NCBI RefSeq assembly: GCF_000720765.1 | Contig: NZ_JODC01000011.1 | Coordinates: 434,001 to 498,000, forward strand | Reading direction: 5' to 3' | From: Streptomyces sp. NRRL S-646 | GTDB lineage: Bacteria; Actinomycetota; Actinomycetes; Streptomycetales; Streptomycetaceae | Length of the DNA: 64,000 bases | Shown here: in pieces, positions 52,558 to 62,061 of the stretch | How positions within the stretch are numbered: the first letter of the stretch is position 1 | Layout: each line of letters starts with the position of its first letter | The notes under the pieces: generated by a model | Database searches by the model: none | Told to the model about the DNA's origin: nothing | Seen by the model: the letters and a program-made list of their open reading frames with translations, nothing else | Made by a program: the position numbers and the translations under genes

Positions 52558-52588
52558 GGCCCGCCCCCGGGAGCCAGGGGCGGGCCCT
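52558..52588. terminator. Bidirectional terminator between pit and pstB
   Basis: An 11-bp perfect stem GGGCCCGCCCC / GGGGCGGGCCC with a 9-base loop. It lies between two converging genes and can serve both. Confidence 0.7.
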
Positions 52589-52642
52589 TCATCGTCCTCG
52601 CGGTGGCACCGCCATGCAGCACCGCGAGGGGTTCGTGGCGGC

Positions 52643-53419
52643 CTAGCCGAAGCGGCCGGAGATGTAGTCCTCCGTCGCCTGGACCGACGGGTTGGAGAAG
52701 ATCCGCTCCGTGTCGTCGATCTCGATCAGCTTGCCGGGCTGCCCGACCGCCGCCAGGTTGAAGAAGGCCGTACGGTCCGAGACACGCGCCGCCTGCTGCA
52801 TGTTGTGCGTCACGATGACGATCGTGAACCGCTCCTTCAGCTCACCGATCAGGTCCTCGATGGCGAGCGTCGAGATCGGGTCGAGCGCCGAGCAGGGCTC
52901 GTCCATGAGCAGGACCTTCGGCTCGACCGCGATCGCCCGCGCGATGCACAGACGCTGCTGCTGACCACCGGACAGACCCGAACCGGGCTTGTTGAGGCGG
53001 TCCTTCACCTCGTTCCAGAGGTTCGCGCCCTTGAGCGACTTCTCGACGACGTCCGCGAGCTCGGACTTCTTGTACGAGCCGTTCAGCCGCAGCCCCGCCG
53101 CCACGTTGTCGAAGATCGACATCGTCGGGAACGGGTTCGGCCGCTGGAACACCATGCCGACCTCGCGGCGCACGGACACCGGGTCTATGCCCTGTCCGTA
53201 CAGGTCCTCGTCGTCCAGCAGCACCTTGCCCTCGACCCGGCCGCCGGGCGTGACCTCGTGCATACGGTTCAGCGTGCGCAGGAACGTCGACTTGCCGCAG
53301 CCGGAGGGGCCGATGAACGCCGTCACCGAACGCGGCTCGACGGTCATCGAGATGTCTTCGATCGCCTTGTGGGCGCTGTAGTAGGCGGTGAGCCCGCTTA
53401 CGTCGATTCGCTTGGCCAT
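52643..53419 (-). CDS. pstB: Phosphate ABC transporter ATPase PstB
   Basis: A 258-residue ATPase. Walker A is [17 protein letters not shown], signature [16 protein letters not shown], Walker [15 protein letters not shown]-loop VTHNMQQA. It powers high-affinity phosphate uptake through PstC and PstA. It is the last gene of the minus-strand pst operon, 45 bp after pstA. Confidence 0.97.
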   Translation of the reverse strand: MAKRIDVSGLTAYYSAHKAIEDISMTVEPRSVTAFIGPSGCGKSTFLRTLNRMHEVTPGGRVEGKVLLDDEDLYGQGIDPVSVRREVGMVFQRPNPFPTMSIFDNVAAGLRLNGSYKKSELADVVEKSLKGANLWNEVKDRLNKPGSGLSGGQQQRLCIARAIAVEPKVLLMDEPCSALDPISTLAIEDLIGELKERFTIVIVTHNMQQAARVSDRTAFFNLAAVGQPGKLIEIDDTERIFSNPSVQATEDYISGRFG

Positions 53420-53464
53420 GATTGCTTCACTTCCAGAAAGTCTTGATCGGTCGCTGTCGGCCGG

Positions 53465-54526
53465 TCAGCGACCGGTCTTCGGGGCCTTCCAGCGCGCAAT
53501 GGCGCGGGCCACCAGGTTCAGGATCATCACGAAGGCGATCAGGGTGAGCGAGGCCGCCCACGCCCGGTCGAACGCCGCGTTCGCGCCTGCGCTGTTCGCG
53601 TACTGCTGGTAGATGTACAGCGGCAGCGACTGCTGCGCACCCTCGAAGGGGTTGTTGTTGATGAACCGGTTTCCGAACACCAACAGCAGCACCGGAGCGG
53701 TCTCACCGGCGATACGGGCGACCGCCAGCATGATGCCGGTCGTGATGCCGCCGATCGAGGTCGGCAGGACCACCTTCAGGATGGTGCGCCACTTGGGGAC
53801 ACCGAGCGCGAGAGACGCCTCACGCAGCTCGTTCGGGACGAGCTTGAGCATCTCCTCCGTGGAGCGCACGACCACCGGCATCATCAGGATGGCCAGGGCC
53901 ATCGAACCGGCGAAGCCGAACGGCTCCATGTCGAAGATCAGCATCAGCGACAGGATGAACAGACCCGCGACGATCGACGGGACACCCGTCATCACGTCGA
54001 CGAAGAAGGTGACGGACCGGGCGAGGCCGCCACGGCCGTACTCCACGAGGTAGATCGCCGTGAGCACGCCGATCGGCGCGGCGATGATCGTGGCAAGGCC
54101 GACCTGCTCGATGCTGCCGATGATGGCGTGGTAGATGCCACCGCCCGGCTGGGAGTCGGCGACGATGCCCATCGAGTGGGTCAGGAAGTAGATGTTGAGG
54201 ACCTTCACACCGCGTGCGATGGTCGTCCAGACCAGGGAGACCAGCGGTACGACGGCGATCAGGAAGGCGACCCAGACCAGCGCGGTCGCGATGCGGTCCT
54301 TGGCCTGTCGGCGGCCCTCGACGCGCGCGGCGATGCCGTACGTGGCGAGGAGGAAGATCAGCCCGGCGAGCAGGCCCCACTGGACCTTGCTGTCGAGGCC
54401 GGCGCCCAGGCCGATGGCGACCGCGACGGCGATCGAGCCGACAGCGATCACCCAGGGCGACCACTTGGGCAGACGGGCGCCGCGCAGGGTGCTGGCGGGC
54501 TTTTCGGCGATGGCGGCGTGGCTCAT
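53465..54526 (-). CDS. pstA: Phosphate ABC transporter permease PstA
   Basis: A 353-residue permease with about seven spans. The binding-protein-dependent transport motif is ELREASLALGVPKWRTILKVVLP. The start overlaps the pstC stop by 4 bp. It forms the channel with PstC. Confidence 0.95.
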   Translation of the reverse strand: MSHAAIAEKPASTLRGARLPKWSPWVIAVGSIAVAVAIGLGAGLDSKVQWGLLAGLIFLLATYGIAARVEGRRQAKDRIATALVWVAFLIAVVPLVSLVWTTIARGVKVLNIYFLTHSMGIVADSQPGGGIYHAIIGSIEQVGLATIIAAPIGVLTAIYLVEYGRGGLARSVTFFVDVMTGVPSIVAGLFILSLMLIFDMEPFGFAGSMALAILMMPVVVRSTEEMLKLVPNELREASLALGVPKWRTILKVVLPTSIGGITTGIMLAVARIAGETAPVLLLVFGNRFINNNPFEGAQQSLPLYIYQQYANSAGANAAFDRAWAASLTLIAFVMILNLVARAIARWKAPKTGR

Positions 54527-55527
54527 GCGTTGGCCCCCGAGTACTCCTTGCGGCGGGCGATGATCATGCGGGCCGCGCCGTTGACCAGCAGGGTGATGAC
54601 GAACAGGACCAGACCGGAGGCGATCAGCGCGTCACGGCCGAACTCGTCCGCCTCGCCGAACTTGCTGGCGATGTTCTGGGCGAAGGTGCCGCCACCCGGG
54701 TTGAGCAGGCTGCCGTGGATGAGGAAGTCCGGGGAGAGCACGGTGGCCACGGCCATCGTCTCGCCGAGCGCACGGCCGAGGCCGAGCATCGAGGCGGAGA
54801 TCACACCGGAGCGGCCGAAGGGGATCACCGCCATGCGGATGACCTCCCAGCGCGTGGCACCGAGGGCGAGAGCCGCCTCCTCGTGCATCTGCGGGACCTG
54901 GCGGAAGACCTCGCGGCTCACGTTGGTGATGATCGGCAGGATCATGATCGCGAGCAGGATGCCGACGGTGAGCAGCGAACGCGCCGGGCCCTCGTCCCAG
55001 GAGAAGAGGCCGGTCCAGCTGAAGTAGTCGTTCAGCCAGCCGAAGAGGCCGTTCATGTGCGGTACGAGGATCAGCGCGCCCCAGAGGCCGTAGACGATCG
55101 ACGGCACGGCGGCGAGCAGGTCGATCACATAGGCGATCGGGCCGGCCAGCTTGCGCGGGGCGTAGTGCGTGAGGAACAGCGCGATGGCCACCGCGACCGG
55201 GACCGCCAGGGCCATGGCGATGATCGAGGAGACCACCGTGCCGTAGGCCAGAACCGCGATGCCGAAGCTCGGCGGCTGGATGCTGGTGTTCCACTCGAAG
55301 GTGGTGAGGAAGTTGCCGTGGTCCTTGCTGATGGCGAGGGACGCACGGTAGGTGAGGAAGACCGCGATCGCGGCCATGATCACCAACAGGAAGATGCCCG
55401 ACCCGCGGGAAAGACCGAGGAAGATCCGGTCACCGGGTCGGGTGGCGCCGCGAGCCGCGCGCTTCTGCTCGGCGGTGGGCTGCGGGGTGGGGGGTGGCGT
55501 GTCAGATATCTCTGTAGATGTGTCCAT
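54523..55527 (-). CDS. pstC: Phosphate ABC transporter permease PstC
   Basis: A 334-residue permease with an N-terminal cytoplasmic Pro-rich stretch, then about six spans. EEAALALGATRWEVIRMAVIPFG is the ABC permease loop. Start ATG 55527 (MDTSTEISDTPPP) follows GGAGAACC; a longer start adds nine residues without a ribosome site. It is separated from pstS by a long hairpin. Confidence 0.95.
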   Translation of the reverse strand: MDTSTEISDTPPPTPQPTAEQKRAARGATRPGDRIFLGLSRGSGIFLLVIMAAIAVFLTYRASLAISKDHGNFLTTFEWNTSIQPPSFGIAVLAYGTVVSSIIAMALAVPVAVAIALFLTHYAPRKLAGPIAYVIDLLAAVPSIVYGLWGALILVPHMNGLFGWLNDYFSWTGLFSWDEGPARSLLTVGILLAIMILPIITNVSREVFRQVPQMHEEAALALGATRWEVIRMAVIPFGRSGVISASMLGLGRALGETMAVATVLSPDFLIHGSLLNPGGGTFAQNIASKFGEADEFGRDALIASGLVLFVITLLVNGAARMIIARRKEYSGANA

Positions 55528-55618
55528 CGGGTTCTCCGGTCTGCGGAACCTCACGCGAGGTGCGGTTCTGCGAAGCCGTACGGGACGTACGGCTCGTGGC
55601 GGCGGTGCACCGGACGAT

Positions 55619-55658
55619 GCGGTCCGGTCCCGGGTTTTCAGGCCCGGGACCGGACCGC
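55619..55658 (-). terminator. 16-bp hairpin between pstS and pstC
   Basis: GCGGTCCGGTCCCGGG (55619-55634) and CCCGGGACCGGACCGC (55643-55658) are exact complements with an 8-base loop TTTTCAGG. It lies 8 bp after the pstS stop and 92 bp before pstC. Such partial terminators yield more PstS than PstCAB. Confidence 0.8.
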
Positions 55659-55665
55659 ACTCAGA

Positions 55666-56790
55666 TCAGCTCAGGCCCTCGATGGTGGTGCGGACCTTGG
55701 CGTTGATGTCGGCGGGGATGGGGGCGTACTTCAGGTTGGGCAGCAGGCCCTGGCCGTCCTCGGAGGCGATGTAGCGCAGGAACGCCTTGGTCGCCGGGAG
55801 GGTGTCGGCCTTGTTGCCCTTGTCGCAGACGATCTCGTAGGTGACCAGGGTGATCGGGTAGGCGCCGTCGGCCTTGGTCGCGTAGTTCAGCTTGAGCGAC
55901 AGGTCCTTGCCCACGCCCACGACCTTCGCGTCGGCGATGGCCTTGGTGGCGCTGTCGCTGCTCGGGGCGACCGGGGCGCTGGCACCGGTGTTGATGCTGA
56001 CGGCCTTCACGCCGTCGGCGACGTAGGACAGCTCGAAGTAGCCGATGGCGCCGTTGGTCTGCTTGACCTGGGCGGCCACACCGGAGGACTGCGCGGCGGA
56101 CTGGCCGCCCTTGGCCTGCCAGGCCTTACCACCGGAGTACGTCCAGTTGGTGGGCGTCGCGGCCTTGAGGTACTTGGTGAAGTTGTCCGTGGAGCCGGAC
56201 TCGTCCGAGCGGTGGAACGCCTGGATCTTGAGGTCGGGCAGCTTGACGCCCTTGTTCAGCGCGGCGATCGCCGGGTCGTTCCACTTCGTGATCTTGCTGT
56301 CGAAGATCTTCGCAATGGTCGGAGCGTCCAGGACCAGGTTGTCCACGCCGGAGAGGTTGTAGCCGAGCGCGATCGGGCCGCCGACCATCGGGAGGTCGAT
56401 GCCCTGGCCGCCAGTGCAGACCTTCTTGGAGGCGGTGACCTCTTCGGGCTTCAGCGCCGAGTCGGAACCGGCGAAGGCGAGCTGGCCCTGGGTGAAGGAG
56501 GTGACACCCGCACCGGAACCGCCGGCCTTGTAGTTGATCTGCACGCCGCAGGCCTTGGAGAACTGCGCCACCCACGCGTCGATCGCGTTCTTCTGCGCAG
56601 ACGAGCCGTCGGACAGCAGCTGGCCCTTGGCGTTGTCGCACTTGATCGAGCTGGCGTTGCCCGTCGAGGACGCGCTGGCGCCGCCGCCGCTGCTGGTGTC
56701 GTCCGAGCCGCACGCCGTGAGGACCAGGGCGCTCGACGCGGCGATGGCACCGAGGGCGATGGCCCGCCGATTCATGCGCTGAAGCTTCAC
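55666..56790 (-). CDS. pstS: Phosphate-binding lipoprotein PstS
   Basis: A 374-residue periplasmic-type phosphate binder and the substrate-specificity protein of the Pst system. The signal with lipobox LVLTACGSD places the lipid Cys about residue 25. The mature protein starts Ser/Gly-rich; phosphate-contact motifs include GAGVTSF, GSDSALK and DESGSTDNF. Start GTG 56790 follows GGAAGGAACT; an ATG five codons later (56775) is an alternative. PHO-box-like repeats lie at 56915-56958. Confidence 0.96.
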   Translation of the reverse strand: MKLQRMNRRAIALGAIAASSALVLTACGSDDTSSGGGASASSTGNASSIKCDNAKGQLLSDGSSAQKNAIDAWVAQFSKACGVQINYKAGGSGAGVTSFTQGQLAFAGSDSALKPEEVTASKKVCTGGQGIDLPMVGGPIALGYNLSGVDNLVLDAPTIAKIFDSKITKWNDPAIAALNKGVKLPDLKIQAFHRSDESGSTDNFTKYLKAATPTNWTYSGGKAWQAKGGQSAAQSSGVAAQVKQTNGAIGYFELSYVADGVKAVSINTGASAPVAPSSDSATKAIADAKVVGVGKDLSLKLNYATKADGAYPITLVTYEIVCDKGNKADTLPATKAFLRYIASEDGQGLLPNLKYAPIPADINAKVRTTIEGLS

Positions 56791-56914
56791 TTGAAAGAGT
56801 TCCTTCCAGGAGCCGCCGTCCTGAATTCGGCGGCGTGCAGGTTGAAGTCCTGGCGACGGAGGACGCACCTTCCCCAAGGCACGGCCCACATCGCGTAAGG
56901 CCGAAATTAGGCAG

Positions 56915-56958
56915 ACCAGGTGAAGGCGCCTACGGCCGGAAATGAACGGCAGGTGAAC
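56915..56958 (-). promoter_or_regulatory. PHO-box-like direct repeats upstream of pstS
   Basis: Read on the minus strand, 11-bp units begin GTTCACCTGCC (56958-56948) and GTTCATTTCCG (56947-56937); after one weak unit follows CTTCACCTGGT (56925-56915). GTTCACC repeats every 11 bp are the PhoP-binding pattern in Streptomyces. About 125 bp lie between these units and the pstS start. The 334-bp intergenic region holds no other feature I could support. Confidence 0.75.
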
Positions 56959-57124
56959 CCCTGCCGACGGTGTGGTTAGGTCACGGAACGCTTACGGGGA
57001 GAGCACACGAAGGTTCCGGCCCAGCGGGTGTCTCCCTCCACGGTGACACAGGAGTGACACTTCCGCCGGAACCCATGTGGTCGGCGAGCCGTCTCGTTCC
57101 CCGAGAGCTATCGGGAGGCGCAAC

Positions 57125-58684
57125 ATGGAACGTCGTACGTTCATGGGAGGCGGCGCGGCCGCACTGGCGGCGGTCGCCACGGCCGCGTGCAGGGGCGGGT
57201 CCGCCGACGCGGACGCCAGCACCTCGTCGTCGTCCTCGTCCTCCTCCGGTACGGCGATCAGGTCCCAGTCCGCCGCGGCAGCCCCCGCGAACTGGACCGC
57301 GCTCTCCCGCGACCTCGACGGCGCCCTGATACGCCCGGGCGAGGCGACCTGGACCACGGCCCACCAGCTGTACAACACCCGCTTCGACGGCCTGAAGCCG
57401 GCGGCCGTGGCCTACGTCGCCCACGCCGACGACATACGCACGACCCTCGCCTACGCCCGCGCCCACAACATCAAGGTCGCGATCCGCAACGGCGGCCACT
57501 CCTACGCGGGATGGTCCTCCGGCAACGGCAAGCTGATCGTCGACGTCTCGAAGCTGAAGCAGATACGGGTGGGCGGCGGCCAGGCGGTGGTCGGCGCCGG
57601 CTCCAAGCTGATCGACGTCTACCGGGCGCTGACCGCGAAGGGCGTGACGATCCCCGCGGGCTCCTGCCCCTCGGTCGGTGTCTCGGGCCTGGTCCTGGGC
57701 GGCGGCCACGGCGTGGTCTCCCGGGCGTACGGCCTCACTTGCGACAGCCTCACCCAGGCAACCCTGATCACGGCCGACGGCAAGCAGCTCGTGGCCAACG
57801 CGACCGAGAACAAGGACCTGTTCTGGGCCCTGCGCGGCGCGGGCAACGGCAACTTCGGCGTCGTGACGGAACTGCACTTCAAGACCCACCCGGCACCGCA
57901 GGCCGTCTCCGCGTATCTGACCTGGCCCTGGTCGAAGGCCGCCGCCGTGCTGAAGGCCTGGCAGGAGTGGGGCCCCGACCAGCCCGACGAGATCTGGTCC
58001 TCCTGCCACCTGGAGAACGGCGGCTCGCCCACCGTCTCGGTGGCGGCGTTCTCCATCGGTACATACGGAGAACTGCAGAACGCCCTCGACCGCCTGGTCT
58101 CCGCGGTCGGCTCACCGGCCCGCAGCGAAACGCTCAAGCGGCACACCTACGAGGGCGCGATGGAGGCATACGCGGGCTGCTCGTCCTTCCGCACCGAGGC
58201 CCAGTGCCACCTCCCCGGCTCCACCCCGAACCGCAACCCGCAGGGCGCCCTGGGCCGGGAGACCTACACGGCCCGCTCGGACTTCTTCGACCGGTCGATC
58301 TCCTCGGCGGGCATCCAGACCCTGCTGCGGAACGTCAGCTCGGTCCCGGGCGGCGCGGGCAGCATCGCGCTGACGGCCCTGGGCGGCGCGGTCAACCGCG
58401 TCTCCCCCACCGCCACGGCCTTCGTCCACCGCCGCTCCCGGATGCTGGCCCAGTACCTGGCGTCCTGGCGCGCGGGCACCACAGGCTCAGCAGCCCAGAC
58501 CTGGCTGACCAACACCCACAAGGCAATGCGCCCGTACGCCTCGGGAGCGGCCTACCAGAACTACACGGACCCGACGCTGACGGACTGGCGGAAGGCGTAC
58601 TACGGGGATGCGGCGACCCGCCTGTCCCAGGTGAAGAACCAGTACGACCCGAACCGCTTCTTCACGTACCCGCAGGCGCTGTAG
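57125..58684 (+). CDS. Tat-exported BBE-type FAD oxidoreductase
   Basis: A 519-residue flavoprotein. RRTFMGGGAAALAAVATAAC is a twin-arginine signal ending in a Cys; Ser-rich sequence follows. The FAD domain has RNGGHSYAG with the His that carries FAD and GSCPSVGVSGLVLGGGHG with the Cys that can form a second covalent link, so FAD is probably bicovalent. The C-terminal BBE segment ends YDPNRFFTYPQAL. Relatives oxidise sugars or alkaloid-like substrates with O2. The ATG at 57125 follows GGAGGC. Divergent from pstS. Confidence 0.88.
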   Translation: MERRTFMGGGAAALAAVATAACRGGSADADASTSSSSSSSSGTAIRSQSAAAAPANWTALSRDLDGALIRPGEATWTTAHQLYNTRFDGLKPAAVAYVAHADDIRTTLAYARAHNIKVAIRNGGHSYAGWSSGNGKLIVDVSKLKQIRVGGGQAVVGAGSKLIDVYRALTAKGVTIPAGSCPSVGVSGLVLGGGHGVVSRAYGLTCDSLTQATLITADGKQLVANATENKDLFWALRGAGNGNFGVVTELHFKTHPAPQAVSAYLTWPWSKAAAVLKAWQEWGPDQPDEIWSSCHLENGGSPTVSVAAFSIGTYGELQNALDRLVSAVGSPARSETLKRHTYEGAMEAYAGCSSFRTEAQCHLPGSTPNRNPQGALGRETYTARSDFFDRSISSAGIQTLLRNVSSVPGGAGSIALTALGGAVNRVSPTATAFVHRRSRMLAQYLASWRAGTTGSAAQTWLTNTHKAMRPYASGAAYQNYTDPTLTDWRKAYYGDAATRLSQVKNQYDPNRFFTYPQAL

Positions 58685-58804
58685 CCGCCCCGCCCGCCTT
58701 GGATGCGGGCGTCAGTGCCGCTAAGGGCGGCACCCGTCCCTAAGAGAGCGGCACCCCGCGCGCGGGCAAGCAACGCCCCCGTACGCCGGCCCACCCCGGG
58801 TCAC

Positions 58805-59512
58805 CTATGCAGCGAGGTCCCGCTCATCCGCCCCCAGGGCCTCATTCCGCGCCCCGGGGATCAACGCGCCCTGCCCTACGGCCGCCCGCCCAGGCTTCCG
58901 CACGAACCACCCACCCCAAGCCGACCCCTCAACGGCCTTCACCACAGGCGTAAGCAGCAGCATGGCAACCGGCGACAACAGCAACGCCACAGCCGTCCCG
59001 AGCGCAAACCCCCCGACCACATCAGTCGGATAGTGCACACCCATATAAACCCGGCAAAACCCTTCGAGCAGCGCCAACCCGATCCCGACAGCCCCGAACT
59101 TCCGATTGGCGACAAACACCCCCACCGCCACAGCCATGGTGATGGTCGCGTGATCGCTCACAAACGAGTAGTCGGTCTTCCCGGACACCAGAACATCAAG
59201 CCCGTCATGGGTACGAAACGGCCGAGGCCGCTCGACAAACCCCCGTATCGGCACATTCACCAGCACCGCCAACGCCGCAGCAACCGGCGCCCATACCAAC
59301 GCGGCCACGGACGAAGCAGCGTCCTCGTCCCCCCGCCGCCGCACGGACGACCAGCACCACACCACCAGCAGCACCATGGCCAGCAGCAGCCCGTACTCAC
59401 CGACGAAGGAGACGACCCGGTCGAGCCAGTGCGGCGCGTCCTTGGCCAGGCCATTGATGTCGTAGAGCAGGTCGACGTCGGGGTTCGACCCGGATTCGGC
59501 GAGTCCAGCCAT
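58805..59512 (-). CDS. PAP2-family membrane phosphatase
   Basis: A 235-residue membrane phosphatase of the PAP2 superfamily. The three motifs are RPRPF (after GFVERP), SDHATITMAVAVGVF and YPTDVVGG, with the catalytic His in each of the last two (H in SDHA and H in GVHYPTD). About six spans. It would dephosphorylate lipid phosphates or undecaprenyl diphosphate. The ATG at 59512 (MAGLAESG) is preferred to an upstream start that lies in a basic stretch. Confidence 0.88.
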   Translation of the reverse strand: MAGLAESGSNPDVDLLYDINGLAKDAPHWLDRVVSFVGEYGLLLAMVLLVVWCWSSVRRRGDEDAASSVAALVWAPVAAALAVLVNVPIRGFVERPRPFRTHDGLDVLVSGKTDYSFVSDHATITMAVAVGVFVANRKFGAVGIGLALLEGFCRVYMGVHYPTDVVGGFALGTAVALLLSPVAMLLLTPVVKAVEGSAWGGWFVRKPGRAAVGQGALIPGARNEALGADERDLAA

Positions 59513-59744
59513 GGTGCTGCGGCCCCTTCGTCGTCTGCTGCCGGACGTACTCGCGCACGCCCGCTTACCCACCCCCGTGGTTGTAGGTCATGTCGTGGAC
59601 AGCCACCGGGATGACTGTCGGATGACTACGAGAACAGGAACGCACGGTCCCAGTCACTACGTTCCACACTCCACCGAATGATCACGCAGACGTTATCGAA
59701 GAGAGACTCATCTCTGCAGCTCAGGGGGTGGGTTCACGCTCGGT

Positions 59745-60746
59745 TCACACCGTGGTGGGCAGTGCTTTCGCGCCATCTTCGGTGACTCGCGTGGCTCCGA
59801 AGTACTCGGAGGTGTCGATGGGGTCGAACCGGATCACCGCGCCCGTCCTCGGCGCGTCGATCATGTACCCGCCACCCACATAGATCCCCACGTGGTGGAT
59901 GGCCCGGGAGTCGGTGGGGTCCTGGGAGAAGAACACGAGATCGCCGGGCAGTAGCTCGTCCCGCTTCGGGTGCGGTCCGGCGTTGTACTGGTCGTTGGCC
60001 ACCCGCGGCAGCGTGATCCCGACACTCTCGTACGCGGCCTTGGTCAGCCCCGAGCAGTCAAAACGCCCGTTGTCCTCGGCGGTCCCGTTGCCGCCCCACA
60101 GATAGGGCGTGCCGAGCTTCTTCTGCGCGTAGTAGATGGCCCCCGCGGCCTGCTTGCTGGGATCCACCCGGCTGACGGGCGCGGCGAAGCTCTCCTCGAG
60201 CGTAGTGATCGTCTTGACGTAGTTCTGGGTCTCCTTGTACGGCGGCACGCCGCCGTACTTGATCACCGCGTAGGACCCCGCGTTGTACGAGGCGAGCATG
60301 TTTTCAGTCAGATTCCCGGGCACGTCCTTGACGTACGAGGCGAGCTGGCAGTCGTAGGAGGCGGCGGACGGAATGGCATCCGCCGGGTCCCAGACGTTCT
60401 TGACCCCGTCCCCGTTGCCGTCGACACCGTGCGTGGCCCAGGTGCCGGGGATGAACTGCGCTATCCCTTCCGCGGCCGCCGCACTCCTGGCGTTCGGATT
60501 GAACCCGCTCTCCTGGTAGAGCTGGGCGGCGAGCAGCGCGGGGTTGAGGGCGGGGCAGAGGTTGCCCCACCTCTGCACGATGGCCGAGTACGCGGCGGGC
60601 ACGGCCCCCTTGGCCAACGCCTTGGTCCCGCCGCCCACCCCGTTGACGAGGTTCCCGGCGACGACGTACACCCCGACGACGAGCAGCATGACGAAGGACA
60701 GGGCAGAGCCGACGGAAACGCCGGCAATGATCCACGCCTTACGCAC
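59745..60746 (-). CDS. Transglycosylase/NlpC-P60 cell-wall hydrolase
   Basis: A 333-residue membrane-anchored hydrolase with two enzyme domains. After a membrane helix (about 8-30) comes a lytic transglycosylase-like (SLT) domain with the catalytic Glu in YQESGFNPNA, followed by an NlpC/P60 domain with the catalytic Cys in FDCSGL, His in HHVGIYVGGG and a third residue in IDAP. It could cleave both glycan strands and peptide cross-links of peptidoglycan. The ATG at 60746 starts MRKAWIIAGVS. Confidence 0.9.
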   Translation of the reverse strand: MRKAWIIAGVSVGSALSFVMLLVVGVYVVAGNLVNGVGGGTKALAKGAVPAAYSAIVQRWGNLCPALNPALLAAQLYQESGFNPNARSAAAAEGIAQFIPGTWATHGVDGNGDGVKNVWDPADAIPSAASYDCQLASYVKDVPGNLTENMLASYNAGSYAVIKYGGVPPYKETQNYVKTITTLEESFAAPVSRVDPSKQAAGAIYYAQKKLGTPYLWGGNGTAEDNGRFDCSGLTKAAYESVGITLPRVANDQYNAGPHPKRDELLPGDLVFFSQDPTDSRAIHHVGIYVGGGYMIDAPRTGAVIRFDPIDTSEYFGATRVTEDGAKALPTTV

Positions 60747-60958
60747 CGTCAGCCGCCCCTCACCGCCCGGTAGTCCGATAGCCCACGTCAGTCTAGGGGC
60801 GCGTCCGGTGTTTCCGGGTGATCACACAGAAGGAGAAACAGACGGAGAAACTGCACGCGGAAAGGCCATACCCATCCCCTGCCAACAGGCATGCACCGCA
60901 AGGTGGTTACGCGCCAAATGGCGCCCGATATCCGCCTTGTGGCGCGCCCCGCCGGCCG

Positions 60959-61732
60959 TCAGCCGGTCGCGTCCCGATACAGCTCGGCCACTTCCGCTCC
61001 GAACACCACGCTGTACGAGATGTCGTCCGTGCTCCCGCCCTTCTCGTGCCCGCCCAGGATCCCGACGACCGCCTTGTCCCCGTTGACCCAGGGACTGCCG
61101 CTGGTTCCTCCCGCAAGGCCGGGACAGTAGATCCGCTGCTGGGTACGGCTGTGCACGGTCGGTCTGTTGGTACAGCTGACGGGCACTTCCCGGGAGTTGG
61201 GATACCCGGTGATGGTGACGGCGGTGGCCCCGGTCGCCATACCGGCCACGAAGGGGTTCCCGCCGACGGCGTCCTCGACGCCCTTCCCGCCCTTGTTTTC
61301 GACGACGGCAAAGGCGACGTCACTGTCCTCGTGCTGCCCCTTGGCCCACCCGTCAGGCAGGAACACCTTCCGCACCGTCCACACCCCGTACGGCGCCCGG
61401 CCCGCCCGGTACCCGGGCACGAAGACGAGGTCCCCGTCCTTGCTCCCGCCCAGACAGTGGGCCGCGGTGACGATGAGATTGCGGCGCGGGCTGTACACGA
61501 CGGAGGCGGTGCAGAAGTGCCCGCCGGCCAGTGAGGATCTTCGGTCGGCGTCGAAGAGGGCCCCGACCTTCCTGGACTGCGCGTTGTCCGACGCGACGGC
61601 GGTGACCCCGAGGGGTCCCGGCCCGTCATCCGCATTGGCGAGGGAAGCGGAGGTGAGCGCCGGCACAAGGAGCACGACGGCCGCGCACAGGGGACTGGTG
61701 ACACGCCTGCTGATGCGTGGGATGCGCTTCAT
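60959..61732 (-). CDS. Secreted trypsin-like serine protease
   Basis: A 257-residue protease. A signal peptide (MKRIPRISRRVTSPLCAAVVLLVPALTSASLA) is followed by a trypsin-fold domain: His in VTAAHCLGG, Asp in DSDVAFAVV and Ser in GGTSGSPWV. The ATG at 61732 (MKRIPR) directly precedes the signal and is favoured over an upstream ATG. It lies 213 bp from the NlpC gene start. Confidence 0.85.
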   Translation of the reverse strand: MKRIPRISRRVTSPLCAAVVLLVPALTSASLANADDGPGPLGVTAVASDNAQSRKVGALFDADRRSSLAGGHFCTASVVYSPRRNLIVTAAHCLGGSKDGDLVFVPGYRAGRAPYGVWTVRKVFLPDGWAKGQHEDSDVAFAVVENKGGKGVEDAVGGNPFVAGMATGATAVTITGYPNSREVPVSCTNRPTVHSRTQQRIYCPGLAGGTSGSPWVNGDKAVVGILGGHEKGGSTDDISYSVVFGAEVAELYRDATG

Positions 61733-61776
61733 CGGCACCCACTGTGGCCGACGAAGGTGAGAAAAAGGTCTGCCGT

Positions 61777-62028
61777 TCACTTGGATCTCTCCGTGAACGA
61801 TCCTTCCTGCGGCCGCGCCCTCAGGTACATGGAAGCCTCGGACGATACGGACATCGCTCGCTGCCTCCGTCCCTCCTCCTCGCCGGCTGCACGAGCGGGG
61901 TCACTGGGAGGTCCGAGATCCCGCTCAGCGTCGAATCCACCGTACTGTGCGACCTGCTCCCCCGCCTCCGCGTCACGCTCCGCACACGCGCCCGCAGCCC
62001 TCCTGCCCCACGACTCCACCTTTGCCAC
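61777..62028 (-). CDS. Hypothetical protein (83 residues), uncertain
   Basis: GTG 62028 follows GGAGGG at 4 bp, and the frame ends TGA 61777. The protein is charged, Glu/Ala/Arg-rich (EAGEQVAQYGGFDAERDLGPPSDP…MYLRARPQEGSFTER) with weaker third-position GC than neighbours. No family is recognised. It lies between a protease gene and a pseudogene, so it may be a remnant. Confidence 0.35.
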   Translation of the reverse strand: MAKVESWGRRAAGACAERDAEAGEQVAQYGGFDAERDLGPPSDPARAAGEEEGRRQRAMSVSSEASMYLRARPQEGSFTERSK

Positions 62029-62061
62029 AACACCCTCCCATCACTCTCCGAACCCACACCA

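Noticed and set aside
60911..60924. Palindrome GCGCCA-AA-TGGCGC between the NlpC and protease genes
   Set aside because: It is short and single, so it may be chance in GC-rich DNA; no second copy or clear regulator links to it.
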